From: Bos javanicus
Taxonomy: Eukaryota; Chordata; Mammalia; Artiodactyla; Bovidae
Direction of reading: 5' to 3'
Length of the DNA: 64,000 bases
Assembly: GCF_032452875.1 (NCBI RefSeq)
Contig: NC_083883.1
Location: 54,062,698-54,126,697, forward strand
In this document: piece by piece, positions 22,828 through 33,869 of the stretch
Layout of the letters: every line of letters begins with the position of its first letter
How positions within the stretch are numbered: the first letter of the stretch is position 1
Program-made: the position numbers and the translations under genes
Notes under the pieces: model-generated
The model's input: the letters and a program-made list of their open reading frames with translations, nothing else
What the model was told of the DNA's origin: nothing
Database searches by the model: none

Positions 22828-23465
22828 AGCACTCAAAATGCAAAATTCATAAGCCTCTGTATTCAATAAAAAATTACTAGACATGTAAAGAAACAAGAAA
22901 GTGTAGCTTGTAGCCTGGAGAAAAATCAGTTTATAGAAACAGACTCAGAAATAACAAGTGATAGCATTAGAAAATATGACTATTAAGATAGCTACTATAG
23001 ATATCCTTTGTATGTTCAAGGTTGTAAAATAAAACAGTATTACGATGAGGAGAAAAATATAATATTTAGACCAGAACTAAATAGAGCATCTAAGGATGAA
23101 AAATGCATTATCTAAAATGAAATTTTTACTAGAGGAGATGCCTAGCAGATTAAACAATGAAGAAGAAAATATCAATGAAATTGAAATTTTATAATAAAAC
23201 TATCTATAATGAATAAACAGAGCCTCTTTGACAATATAAAGCTGTCTGATAAACATGCACTTGGAATCTGAGGGGGTAGGGTAGTGGCAGGGACAGAAAA
23301 AATGCTTGAAGAAATAGTGAAAAATATTTTTTCCAAATTTGATAATACTATTAACCTCTAAATACAAGAATCTCAATAAACTTCAGGCAAGACAAATACA
23401 AAGAAAATGACACCAAGGCATATTATAATCAAATTGCTAAACAATCAACACACAGTGAGAAACAG
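22828..23465 (+). mobile_element. Old L1M-type 3' sequence, part 2
   Basis: Plus-strand L1M words in order, including GAAGAAATAGTGAAAAATAT and CAAGGCATATTATAATCAAA. Interrupted by CHR-2 at 23474. Confidence 0.6.
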
Positions 23466-23473
23466 AAAATCTT

Positions 23474-23590
23474 TTTTTTTTTTTTTGGCAATGGCATGGA
23501 GGATCTTAGTTTCCTGACCAGGGATCAAACCCACACCCTGTCCAGTGGAAATACAGAGTTTTAACCCCTGGACTGCCAGAGAAGTCCACA
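23474..23590 (-). mobile_element. CHR-2-type SINE, antisense
   Basis: A poly(T) run is followed by TTTCCTGACCAGGGATCAAA and GGACTGCCAGAGAAGTCC, the antisense head. TSD AAAATCTT at 23466-23473 and 23591-23598. Confidence 0.87.
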
Positions 23591-23598
23591 AAAATCTT

Positions 23599-23861
23599 AA
23601 AATCAGCCAGAAGAAGAAGGCATATTGCGTTTGGAGGAAGAGAGATAGGAATGATATCAGACTTGTCATCAAAATCTATGAAAACCAGAAAAGAATCTAT
23701 GACTGTTAAAAATACTGAAAAAACACTTGTCAATCTAGAATTCTATAACCAATAATGGTATCTTTCAAAAAATGAAGGTGAAATAACGACTTTTTTAGAT
23801 AAACAAAAGCTGAAAAAACTTCACCAACAGACTTTCATTAAAAGAAATGTTAACTGTCCTT
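23599..23861 (+). mobile_element. Old L1M-type 3' sequence, part 3
   Basis: TTGTCAATCTAGAATTCTAT, TTTCAAAAAATGAAGGTGAA and TTAGATAAACAAAAGCTGA are classic L1M 3' words. A Bov-tA follows. Confidence 0.7.
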
Positions 23862-24193
23862 TCTGTGTGCTTAGTCATTCAGTTGTGAACAACTCCTTGT
23901 GACCCCATGGACTGTAGCCTGCCAGACTCCTTCCATCCATGGAATTTTTCAGGCAAGAATATTGGAGTGGGTTCCCATGCCCTCCTCCAGGGGGTCTTCC
24001 CAACCCGAGGATCAAATTTAGGTCTCCCTCATTGCAGATGGATTCTTTACTGCCTGAGCCACCAGGGAAGCCCAAGAATACTGGAGTGGGTAGCTTATCC
24101 CTTCTCCAGGGAACCTTCCTGACCCAGGAATCAAACCAGGGTCTCCTGCAATGCAGGTGGATTCTTTACCAGCTGAGCTACCAAGCAATCCCA
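23862..24193 (-). mobile_element. Bov-tA SINE with two tRNA heads, antisense
   Basis: Read on the minus strand the order is head, half a BovA body, second head (ending 24074), then a full BovA body. The same order recurs at 48411-48717, so it is a propagated subfamily rather than two chance insertions. Confidence 0.88.
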
Positions 24194-24309
24194 GAGTAAG
24201 CACTACAAATAGAAAATAAATCAATGATGATTTTGAGCAATAGAGAATCAGTCTCAGACAACTGAGCATAGAGTTGCAGCTACAAGCCATGAAATAGGAA
24301 GAATACAGA

Positions 24310-24756
24310 ATATGACATCAGAGCAGATTTTCATTGCACAAGAAGGCTCTAAAATACTTTCCTGGACTAGGGAATAAGCTTGGCTAAAACAGAGAAAGAT
24401 GAACAGAGAGAGGAAGTATGGGACCTGATTCCTGCCTAACTTGAATCCTTGAACTCAGAAGGAGATGGTAGAAAAACACTCAGATAGATTTGGGGATCTG
24501 AAAGCAGAGTGACTCAAAGTCTTATGTCCTACCCTGGGCACTTGGGGGGACAACCTCACAGTGCACCTGCCCATATGAGGGTAGAAACAACAGTCGCATG
24601 ACATTTCAGGTCCAAGAGGATCTGAGACGGCACTACTGCCCTACCACCCTCACTCTTCCACCTCCAGTCTCCCTTAGCATAATGAAGACTGGATATATCT
24701 CCAGCGAGTCCAGAAGTACCCAGAAGGAGATTCATGGACCCCAAGATAGGATAATT
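24310..24756. other. Stretch without recognised features
   Basis: No supported feature. It might be L1M continuation. Confidence 0.35.
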
Positions 24757-25234
24757 CACTAAGTCCCCTACATACAAACTTTCAAGTTGCAAACTTTCAA
24801 AGATGTGCTATGCTTCTGGTTCCAGCAAGAACCCAGAACTGATGCCATAAACATCAAGCATGAGTGAAATTTCAGCTTGCCCCTGTCTCCTAATTGCTGA
24901 TGATCCTTCAGCTCTACTGTCTCCCACCTCTTCTCCCTCCTCCATTCAGTAACTCTTCTTGCCTCTTCACTCAATGCCAGTCCCAATATGCCAGCTGAGG
25001 TACTGTCTACTGTACTTTTCAAGGCACTGTACTATAAGATCAAAACTTTTTTTTGCATTTATTTGTTGTCTATGTATTATTTGTGTGAAAAGTATTATTA
25101 ACCTATTATAGTACAGCACTATATAGCCAAATGTGTTAGTTGGGTACCTAGGCTAACTCTGTCGGACTTGCGAATGAATTAAACTTAACACATTCTCAGA
25201 AGAGAACTAATTCATATTTAGGGGACTTACTGTA
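24757..25234. mobile_element. TIR-bounded non-autonomous DNA transposon (Tigger-like)
   Basis: Imperfect terminal inverted repeats: CACTAAGTCCCCTACATAC at about 24757-24776 and its inverse in ATTTAGGGGACTTACTGTA at about 25216-25234. Near the ends lie CAAGTTGCAAACTTTCAAAG and TCGGACTTGCGAATGAATTA, which resemble Tigger/mariner-group termini. There is no transposase frame. The orientation and family name are inferred. Confidence 0.6.
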
Positions 25235-25513
25235 TATATTCCTCCCAATAACCCAGAGAGAAGAGAAAGAGAATGGGCGGGGGAGTAATTTGAATTTATT
25301 TATTATTTATGCAGAAGGTACTAAGTTTTCAAGCAGAAGGGACTGAGTCATTATCGGTTGAAATGTTGGCTCCAGATCCAAGTAGAATTTCATTATAGAA
25401 AGGTGAAAACAACAACAAACAACTTTTTGGAGTTGTGACTATAAATTTTTAAACACTCTATATATCTTTTCTCTCTTACTTGCACACAGGAAGGTTGGAG
25501 CACACTGAGCTAT

Positions 25514-26593
25514 CAGTTCAGTTCAGTTCAGTCACTCAGTTGTGTCCGACTCTTTGCAACCCCATGGACTGCAGCAAGCCAGGTTTCCCTGTCCATCACC
25601 AACTCCCGGAGTTTACCCAAACTTGTTTCCATTGAGTCAGTGATGCCATCCAACCATCTCATATTCTGTCATCCCCTTCTCCTTCCACCTTCAATCATTC
25701 CCAGCATCAGGGTCTTTTCAAATGAGTCAGTTCTTCACATCAGGGGGCCAAAGTATTGGAGTTTCAGATTCAGCATCAGTCCTTCCAATGAATATTTAAG
25801 ACTGATTTCCTTTAAGATGGACTGGTTGGATCTCCTTGCTGTCCAAGGGACTCTAACACCACAGTTCAAAAGCGTCAATTCTTCAGTGCTCAGCTTTCTT
25901 TATGTACAACTCTCACATCCATACATGACTACTGGAAAAACCAAAGCTTGTCGGCAAAGTAATGTCTCTGCTTTTTAATATGCCATCTAGGTTGGTCATA
26001 GCTTTTCTTCCAAGTAACAAGTGTCTTTTAATTTCATGGCTGCAGTCACCATCTGCAGTGATTTTGGAGCCAAGAAAATAAAGTTTTTCACTGTTTCCAT
26101 TGTTTCCCCATCTATTTGCCATAAAGTGATGGGACCAGATGCCATGATAGTTTTCTGAATGTTGAATTTTAAGCCAACTTTTTCACTCTCCTCTTTCACT
26201 TTCATCAAGAGGCTCTTTAGTTCTATGCTTTCTGCCATAAGGGTGATGTCATCTGCATATCTGAGGTTATTGATATTTCTCCTGGCAATCTTGATTCCAG
26301 CTTGTGCTTTATCCAGTCCAACATTTCTCATGATGTACTCTGCATATAAGTTAAATAAGCAGGATGACGATATACAGCCTTGACATACTCCTTTCCCATT
26401 TTGGAACCAGTCTGTTGTTCCATGTCCAGTTCTAACTGTTGCTTCTTGACCTGCATACAGATTTCTCAGGAGGCAAGTCAGGTGGTCTGGTATTCCCATC
26501 TCTTTAAGAATTGTCCACAGTTTATTGTGATCCACAGAGTCAAAGGCTTTGGCATAGTCAATAAAGCAGAAGTAGATATTTTTCTGGAACTCT
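25514..26593 (-). mobile_element. BovB LINE, antisense, ~1.1 kb
   Basis: The 3' tip with several TCAGT repeats is at 25514. The element runs through the 3'UTR and RT region to a truncation at about 26593, just upstream of RT motif A. An imperfect TSD, CACTGAGCTAT versus CACTGAAGTAT, lies at 25503-25513 and 26594-26604. It carries the frame at 25996-26535. Confidence 0.92.
25996..26535 (-). pseudogene. BovB reverse transcriptase fragment (YADD retained)
   Basis: A 179-residue open frame inside an antisense BovB. It covers the palm region of an RTE-clade reverse transcriptase. CQGC stands at residues 51-54 in place of the usual RQGC, and the catalytic YADD box is at 93-96. The endonuclease domain, motif A and the C-terminal end are missing. 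The start ATG is an internal codon of the original ORF. It is a dead fragment of a longer polyprotein-like ORF and is not expected to be expressed. The neighbouring frame at 25913-26122 is its frameshifted continuation. Confidence 0.88.
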
Positions 26594-26604
26594 CACTGAA
26601 GTAT

Positions 26605-27064
26605 AAGGCATCCAAATAACTTAACAGAATCTAGCACCAATCTCTGCATGATTTATGCCTCATTTTCCATCCTGCCTTCCCTTCCCCTACCTTCCAGTAC
26701 ATGGACATAGTGTTCTCACCAACAAGCCTTTCTCCCCACGTCATTCTGAGAATACCTCAGTTCCCAAGTCCTTTGCCTATAGACACTGCTATTAACAAAA
26801 CTCATGTGATTGCTTGGAAGGAAAGAATTATTGTCAATGTATTTCACTCTAACCAAGCTAGTGAATTTGCAATTCTCAGAATGCATCTATTACAGGCTTT
26901 CTCTATTCTTTTTCCAGAAAATCGAGGCTCAGTAACTAACATATGCACTAAATTTCACTTTGTGCTAAATTCAAGGTGCACTGAAAGTGTCAACATTCCC
27001 TTCTCTTCTTTCATAGAACTTACCATATTATGTTGTAATTGCCTAAGAATCCATCTGTGGTGGA
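26605..27064. other. Stretch without recognised features
   Basis: A 122-codon plus-strand frame at 26701-27069 has no recognised domain and no codon support. I do not call a gene. Confidence 0.4.
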
Positions 27065-27386
27065 TTTAATTATTGGTTCCCAAACTCTTCCTCTTGAACC
27101 TGTTCCTGTAAAGCCCTCCCTAGGGACCCTTCTCTGTGGAGACACAAACTTCCTGTCCTAAATGATGTCAGGATTTGCCATGTGACTTGCTTTAGCCAAT
27201 AATTGTGAGCAGATATGAGTCATGCCATGTCCAAGCAGAAACTTTAAAAGTCATCATGTGGTTCCACTATTGCTCTTTCCCCTTTGTCAGAATGTAGAAG
27301 GCATGCAAGTGAAAAGCAAACCCTTGCTACTATAAAGCACCAAAACTGAGGGAGAGCGGCATTTTTTATTGGAGCAGAGCCTCATG
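27065..27386 (+). mobile_element. MaLR-type LTR remnant
   Basis: Words such as CATGTGACTTGCTTTAGCCA, CAGAAACTTTAAAAGTCAT and ATTGGAGCAGAGCC follow the order of a MaLR LTR. A BOV-A2 is inserted at its right end. Confidence 0.5.
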
Positions 27387-27647
27387 GGGAGAAGGCGATG
27401 GCACCCCACTCCAGTACTCTTGCCTGGAAAATCCCATGGACGGAGGAGCCTGGTAGGCTGCAGTCCATGGGGTCACAAAGAGTCGGACACAACTGAGCGA
27501 CTTCACTTTCACTTTTCACTTTCATGCATCGGAGAAGGAAATGGCAAGCCACTCCAGTGTTCTTGCCTGGAGAATCCCAGGGACGGGGGAGCCTGGCGGG
27601 CTGCCGTCTATGGAGTCCCACGGAGTCGGACGTGACTGAAGTGACTT

Positions 27648-27673
<26 letters not shown>
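27387..27673 (+). mobile_element. BOV-A2 SINE, near consensus, long AGC tail
   Basis: A full-length plus-strand BOV-A2, very close to consensus in both monomers, with an AGC tail of nearly ten units at 27648-27676. TSD CAGA(G/A)CCTCATG lies at 27375-27386 and 27674-27685, overlapping the tail. This is one of the youngest-looking insertions in the window. Confidence 0.95.
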
Positions 27674-27678
<5 letters not shown>

Positions 27679-27839
27679 CCTCATGAATGCTGACTGCTAC
27701 ACAGTCTCTGGACTAGATGGTGACTCGAAAGCAATAATGGAATTTTGTTCACCATGTATCACAGGTGCTTGGCAAAGAAGAAACACTTGGGAAAAGTTTA
27801 ATGGACAAATAAATATAGTTGTTTTGAGAGTATGGATCC

Positions 27840-28060
27840 TAAATAATAATAATTATAAGAATTACAGTTTATTGAATGTCTATCATATCAGGGGCTTTTA
27901 AAGCCTCTGTGCACAATGATGAGGCACTAATAATGTGAGTTCTAGGACCAGAAGCCTGAGTTCACACTCAGCTCTGATATTTACATAACTGGCAGTTATA
28001 TAATATAACTGCCCAGCACAATGTAAGCTTCCAACAAATATTGGCTGTTATTATTGTTAA
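27840..28060. mobile_element. MIR-derived sequence, rearranged
   Basis: Antisense-like MIR words (27840-27895) and sense-like words (27920-28055) lie together. Strand is left open. Confidence 0.4.
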
Positions 28061-28074
28061 AGATAAATCATAGA

Positions 28075-28185
28075 TGCAGAATCTGAAGCTCAGAAACATG
28101 CATAACAGATGAGACCCAAGGCCATGACATGACTTTCCAACTCCCATTCTCATAATCTTGCCACAATACCCACACTCCTGATCCA
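28075..28185 (-). mobile_element. MIR SINE, antisense
   Basis: ATGCAGAATCTGAAGCTCAG followed by AACAGATGAGACCCAAGGCC and CCAACTCCCATTCTC is antisense MIR order. Confidence 0.5.
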
Positions 28186-28189
28186 GAAT

Positions 28190-28479
28190 AATGTCTGGTT
28201 AGAGAACACCACCACAAGTGGGGTGTTATACCACCAACACCAGCCAAGTGGGACACAATAAAAGTAAAGGCAGGGAACAAGTCTAGAGGGTTTTTTTCTT
28301 TTTTGGCAAATGTAAACTAAGCAGATGGCAGAGTGCCTGGCACAGTAAACATTTCATGTACTAAAAATATCTAGGACTGAAGCCCTTCACTGATGCTCCC
28401 CTATCTATACTTCTTGAATCTTCTGTCTTCATCACATAGTTCCTTCACTGATAATAATAATTATTATTAATAATATTAC
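28190..28479. other. Stretch without recognised features; AAT-rich run at right
   Basis: A TAATAATAATTATTATT-like run at about 28449-28480 leads into the MIR that follows. Confidence 0.4.
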
Positions 28480-28710
28480 AGCAAACACCTATGGGGACTC
28501 AATATTTGCAACCATGGTGTTACATGTTTAATAGGCATTACCTCACTTAGTCACCCCAATGATTCTATTGAAGTGTCATTATCATCGTTCCTATCATACA
28601 AATGAAGACGCTCAGGTTAAGAGATTCATCAAGGATCATGCACTAGTCCGAAGAAGACAGGACTCATATCTACGCAGAGCCTGCACACAGAATTCCTGCA
28701 TTATACCACC
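28480..28710 (-). mobile_element. MIR SINE, antisense
   Basis: GTGTTACATGTTTAATAGGC, ATTACCTCACTTAGTCACCC and AAATGAAGACGCTCAGGTTA follow MIR antisense order. Confidence 0.65.
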
Positions 28711-28994
28711 TCCACCCCACACACCCCTTGTTGCTCCATTGTGCTGTGTTCTCCTTTGGGCAAACATATTGTCCTACTGGTCTCCTACCTCTTGCCATTC
28801 CATTCTCATCATTTCCTTCAGGATGTAGCCAAGGAGGAGGCTGAATTGATGTTTCCACCCAGGGTACCACACAGAGCAATCCTAGGCATAAAGAGTGTCA
28901 GGCTGGCTTTGGGGTATCACTTGGTGATATCCTCATAGTTTTAAAGGTGAGAAAACCGAGACCAAGAAAGATGATCCAGCTCTCTAAAGATGCT

Positions 28995-29225
28995 CTGGCA
29001 GTCAGTTTGAGAGTATGGATTCTAGAAGCCTGGTCTCAATCTTGTCCACCCTCCAACTAGCTGTATAACCTTGAGTAAGCTGCTTAAGGCCTCAGCTTCC
29101 CCATCTATAAGTGGGGATAATAACAGGAACAATTTCACAGGGTTTCTGAGAGTTACAATAAATGAGATCATTTGCACAAAGCACGTGGCACGTAACTATT
29201 ACATGGTATTTACTATTATGATTAT
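28995..29225 (+). mobile_element. MIR SINE, nearly full length
   Basis: ACTAGCTGTATAACCTTGAG, CCTCAGCTTCCCCATCTATA and AGTGGGGATAATAACAGG are the MIR core in order, with a 3' end near ATTATTCTAG. Confidence 0.8.
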
Positions 29226-29489
29226 TCTAGTTTGTACCTCAAGCCTTTAACTTACTGATAATAACTAGTTGCTATGTTTGTAACTGAGTGTAATTACTGA
29301 ATCTTTGTTATATAAATAAATCAAGATGGTCTCTATGTATTAGTCTACGGTGTTTATTCTTCACTGCAGGCTGAGACCCATTAGCTCAAAAGGCAGCAGG
29401 TGCCAAACGCAAATGTTTTACATCCAAACATTTTAAATACAGACTAAATAAGCAGATTGTTAACTATTTAGAGCCTGTTTGCTTTGCAA

Positions 29490-29773
29490 GGGCTTCCCAG
29501 GTGGGCTAGTGGTAAAGAACCCACCTGCCAATGCAGAAGACATAAAGAGAAGTCTCCGGCTTCCCTGATGGCTCAGATAGTAAAGAATCCACCTGCAATG
29601 CAGGAGGCCTGAGTTTGATCCCTGGGTCATGAAGATTCCCTGGAGGAGGGCAAGGCAACCCACTCTAGTATTCTTGCCTAGAGAAACCCTTGGACAGAGG
29701 AGCCTGGCAGGCTACAGTTGAAAAGGTCGCAGAATTGGACACAACTGAAGCAACTTAGCACTCATACACGAAC
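29490..29773 (+). mobile_element. Bov-tA SINE with extra tRNA head, 10-bp TSD
   Basis: A first head (GGCTTCCCAGGTGGGCTAGT) is followed after about 70 bases by a second head and a BovA body. Both lie within TSD TGCTTTGCAA at 29480-29489 and 29774-29783, so the two-headed unit inserted as one piece. Confidence 0.9.
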
Positions 29774-29783
29774 TGCTTTGCAA

Positions 29784-30290
29784 ACCCCACAAAACTGTGC
29801 CTAATCTCTGCTAGCCATTGGTGAGATAAGCCCTGGTACATAAAGACCCCAAGACCCTACTGGTCTCTGACCCAGACTGTGCTGGTGAGTGACATCACCT
29901 GGACACCTAAGTCCCCTGGAGGACCCCTCTCTCCCCCATGAGTTCCTTGCCCACCTCCTCTCTGAGTATTGACCTTCTGCATTTCTGGATAGTCTCTGGC
30001 TGTGCAGGATTTCACATGCAAACTACCAAAGGGTCACTCAATAAAGCCTGTGTGAGCTACTGCCACCTAGTGGTCATATCTTTTCCCTTGATGAACCCCA
30101 AGATCTCTTGAACACCCTCCAGTACCCATTTGTCTATTCATTTTATATTCCAGTTACAATGAGTCCAGTGCATCATACAAAATGAAAATGCAATAAGTGT
30201 AAGTTGAATAATTAGAAGTAATAACACAAGGAGGAACCTCTTCTTCAAGACAGATCACTCTGTTTTTAGCCTCATGTGTGTGCTAAGTCT
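29784..30290. other. Unique sequence with a candidate CTCF motif
   Basis: No repeat or gene recognised. It contains the motif listed at 30061-30073. Confidence 0.4.
30061..30073 (-). promoter_or_regulatory. Candidate CTCF core motif
   Basis: TGCCACCTAGTGG matches the reverse of the CTCF core consensus (CCASYAGRKGGCR) at every position. It sits in sequence I do not recognise as a repeat. Occupancy cannot be judged from sequence. Confidence 0.5.
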
Positions 30291-30880
30291 TTCTGTCATT
30301 TTTGAGATTGCATCTAAGTACTGCATTTCGGACTCTTTTATTGACTATGAGGGCTACTCCATTTCTTCTAAGGGGTTCTTGCCCACAGTAGTAGATATAA
30401 TGGTCATCTGAATTAAATTTGCCCATTCCAGTCCATTTTAGTTCACTGATTCCTAAAATGTCAATGTTCATTCTTACCATCTACTGTTTGACCACTTCCA
30501 ATTTACCTTGATTCATGGACCTAACATTCCAGGTTCCTATGAAATATTGTTCTTTAAAGCATTGGACTTTACTTCCACCACCAGTCACACCCACAACTGG
30601 GCGTTGTTTTCCCTTTGGCTCTGTCTCTTCATTCTTTCTGGAGTTGTTTCTCCACTCTTCTCCAGTAACATATTGGGCACCTACCGATCTGGGGAGTTCA
30701 TCTTTCAGTGTCCTATCTTTTTGCCTTTTCATACTGTTTATGGGGTTCTCAAGGCAAGAATACTGAAGTAGCTTGCCATTCTCTTCTCCAGCGGACCACG
30801 TTTTGTCAGAACTCTCCACTATGACCTGTCCGCCTTGGGTGGCCCTACATGGCATGGCTCATAGTTTCACTGAGTTAGAC
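30291..30880 (-). mobile_element. BovB LINE 5' portion, antisense
   Basis: This is the 5' part of BovB: part of the endonuclease region (YIYYCGQEPLRRNGVALIVN on the minus strand), then 5'UTR to a CCATGTAGGGCCACCC-like end near 30840-30880. It retains about 100 bases more 5' sequence than the copy at 57335. It lacks all 3' sequence, which is unusual for a target-primed insertion and implies later breakage. Confidence 0.85.
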
Positions 30881-30895
30881 AGGCAAGAATACTTG

Positions 30896-31115
30896 AAGTG
30901 TGCTAAGTCACTTGAGTCATGTCCAACTCTTGTGACACTATGAACTATAGCCCTTCAGGCTCCTCTGTCCATGAGATACTGCAGGCAAGAATACTGGGGT
31001 GGGTCGCCATGCCCTCCTCCAGAGCATCTTCCAACCCAGGAATTGAACTCACATCTCTTATGTCTCCTGCATTGGCAGGCAGGTTCTTTACCACCAGGGC
31101 CACCAGGGAAGCCCT
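30896..31115 (-). mobile_element. Bov-tA SINE, antisense
   Basis: Antisense tip TGTGCTAAGTCACTTGAGTC, BovA body, and head ending GCCACCAGGGAAGCCC. It lies directly beside the BovB 5' end. Confidence 0.9.
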
Positions 31116-31347
31116 TATGGGTACTTCATGTAATTTGTCTGGTTACATCTATTTCCCTCTTCTTCTAATAAAAGAAACTCTTATTCCATCTTGGAGAAAC
31201 ACCCATCTCCACTTGTGGTTCATGTAGGGCTGATGCTATTCCCAGGTCATAGAGGTGAACATGTCATACAGACCTTGCCATCCAAAGCATTTCATCTCCA
31301 AGGCAACAGTGGTTGGTCCAGGAGCGGCCTTGTGATCTAAACATGCC

Positions 31348-31628
31348 CTGCTGCTGCTACTGCTGCTAAGTCGATTCAGTCGTGTCCAACTCTGTGCAAC
31401 CCCATAGATGGCAGCCCACCAGGCTCCCCCGTCCCTGGGATTCTCCAGGCAAGAACACTGGAGTGGCTTGCCATTTCCTTCTCCAATGCATGAAAGTGAA
31501 AAGTGAAAGTGAAGTCGCTCAGTCGTGTCCGACTCTTAGCGACCTCATGGACTGCAGCCCACCAGGCTCCTCCTTCCATGGGATTTTCCAGGCAAGAGTA
31601 CTGGAGTGGGTTGCCATTGCCTTCTCCG
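31348..31628 (-). mobile_element. BOV-A2 SINE, antisense
   Basis: Full dimer with CTG-rich left end. TSD AAACAT(G/T)CC at 31339-31347 and 31629-31637. Confidence 0.94.
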
Positions 31629-31637
31629 AAACATTCC

Positions 31638-32267
31638 TAACAAGATTTAATTCCAGAATCATCTATGTAACTATTAAGAAAGAGAAAGCCTCTTTTCCAG
31701 TTGAGTTTGCTAAACTGGTTGAGTTTGCTAAGAATATGGAGCAGCTGGTGGTCTTCTTAGCCATCAACTAAGGAGCCCCAGCCTGAGAATAAAACCAGTG
31801 GAGTGAAGAGGGAATTCTCATCCACAGACAGGGAACAAGATTCTTGATATTATCATTACAGCTTTGGGATTCAGCCACAGACTTCTCAGGTGGATCGCTA
31901 AATTTCCTTCTTTTCATTAACACATTTGGATTGGGTTTCTGTCATCTGCAATCAAGAAGGCCTGATTACTGGAAAGAAGCCTGTACTTTGTCTTCATTGT
32001 AATAGTTATTAATGTGAATAACTTTTAAAGTCTGCCTCTCTGGCAGATTAAAGAGGATCTTAAATTTTGTGAGAAAAACCAGGAATCCAGTCTTCCGCCA
32101 TAAGCAAGACTTTAGACATATGATTTCAGCCATCTCTAAGCACCCCAGATGACAGCCCAGTCACTCTGGAGCAGGGCTGAACCCCTTCTCTGGATGATAC
32201 CCTAATTCCTGGCCCACAAAACTGTGAGCATGATAAGGTGACATCCTTTTGTTTGGGGATGGCTTGC
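31638..32267. other. Stretch without recognised features
   Basis: No supported repeat or gene. Confidence 0.4.
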
Positions 32268-32278
32268 TCTGTAGCAAT

Positions 32279-32602
32279 GTTGTTGTTCATTTGCTTAGTC
32301 GTGTCCAACACTTTGCAACTCCATGGACTGCAGCACGCTAGGCTTCCCTGTCCTTCATGATCTCCCGGAGTTTGCTCAAACTCATGTCCATTGACTTAGT
32401 GATGCCATCCAACCATCTCATCCTCTTTTACCCGCTTCTCCTCCTGCCTTCAATCTTTCCCAGCATCAGGGTCTTTTCTAATGAATTGGCTCTTCATATC
32501 AGGTGACCAAAGTATTGGAGCTTCAGCTTCAGCACCAGTCCTTCTGGTGAAATATTCAGGGTTGATTTCCTTTAGAATTGACTGGCTTCATCTTCTCTGT
32601 GG
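32279..32602 (-). mobile_element. BovB 3' end, left half of a head-to-head chimera
   Basis: Antisense BovB from its (TTG)n-type tail, TTGTTGTTCATTTGCTTAGT, to a truncation at about 32602. It joins a plus-strand Bov-tA there. TSD TCTGTAGCAAT (32268-32278 and 32793-32803) flanks the pair, not either half alone. Confidence 0.9.
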
Positions 32603-32792
32603 GGCCTGCAATGCAGGAGACCCAGGTTCAATTCCTGGGTCAGGAAAATCCTCTGGAGAAGGAAATGGCAATCCACTCCAGTATTCTTGCCTGGAGAATC
32701 CCATGGACAGAGGAGTCTGGCAGGCTACAGTCCATGGGGTTGCAAGAGTCGGACATGACTTGGCAACTAAACCACCACCACCACCCACCTCT
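32603..32792 (+). mobile_element. Bov-tA SINE, 5'-truncated, right half of the chimera
   Basis: Begins within the tRNA head at CCTGCAATGCAGGAGACCCA and continues through the BovA body to GGACATGACTTGGC and an (ACC)n tail. It shares one TSD pair with the antisense BovB on its left. Confidence 0.9.
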
Positions 32793-32803
32793 TCTGTAGC
32801 AAT

Positions 32804-33869
32804 TGATAACTGAAAGTTCTGTGAGGTCAGCAACCAGGTACTTTCTGTTTATCACTGCTTATCTAGTTCTAAGCACAGCACCAGCCACACAGTGGTGCTT
32901 GAAAAAATAAACATTGTGCAAAAGAAAAAAATGAATAAACAAACGAAGAAAACAGCCAGCTTCTCTCCACTTTGTCTGCTCCACCAGCCCATCATTCTAA
33001 AATCAGCTGTTATGCACATTTTTCTCCATTTGGCCTATAAAAATCTCGACCAAATAATGCTGTTCTTAAAATATATGATGGATTATAGAATGAAAAGCCA
33101 TATATATGCTTTCTTACCTACCTGAGTTTAGGCAATTGAATCATAAAAACCAGTTTATTTGGTTGGTGGTTCTGTATGTGAAATGATGTTAAATTTATTT
33201 CATGTTATTCTGGTCTACAAATTTGAAGAAACATGTATTTTTATAGCAGGCTTATTTGTATGAAGTGCTCATTTGAATTTCACTGTATATTAATGAGTAT
33301 TTATTTAGGTTTCAGATAAGGGTAGCACATTCATGGGTTGGCAGAGGGAAAAATAACAAGTTTCAATATTTTGTGTCATTAGCAAAAATTGAAGGTACAC
33401 AGAAAATGTCTTCATGTTTTCAGAAGAGGGATAGCAGCTTAGCATACTATGCCTCTGTTTTTATAGATCAGATGAAGTGTAAGCATGAAATAGTAATATT
33501 ATGACCCTAAACACTCATTTTATACAGACAAGTCCAGAAGTCACTAAGATGGGCCATTGTACATTTTACAGAAAAATATACCAAATGAATCATATCATGG
33601 GGCACAGCCCTGCCACAAGAAGCACCATGGATTTTATGATCTTGTCATTTATATGGTCCATAGATATGAACTAATGATCAAATTTATCCCTACATGTTAA
33701 ACAACCTTTGCTTTTCGTGTATCTCAAATTCTTTGATGTATTTTGCGTTAAAATGCTAACCAGTTTCCAATTCTTGCTTTAATATAGTCTCATTAAATAA
33801 ATGAAGCTTAAATAATTCAGGTATTTGCCCCCACTGTTGTAGTAAAACTCATTCTACAAGTCAAAAGTT
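32804..33869. other. AT-rich stretch without recognised features
   Basis: About 1.1 kb. No convincing repeat or gene. Confidence 0.4.

Noticed and set aside
26701..27069. 122-residue plus-strand frame
   Set aside because: It overlaps the beginning of an LTR-like element and shows no domain or start context.
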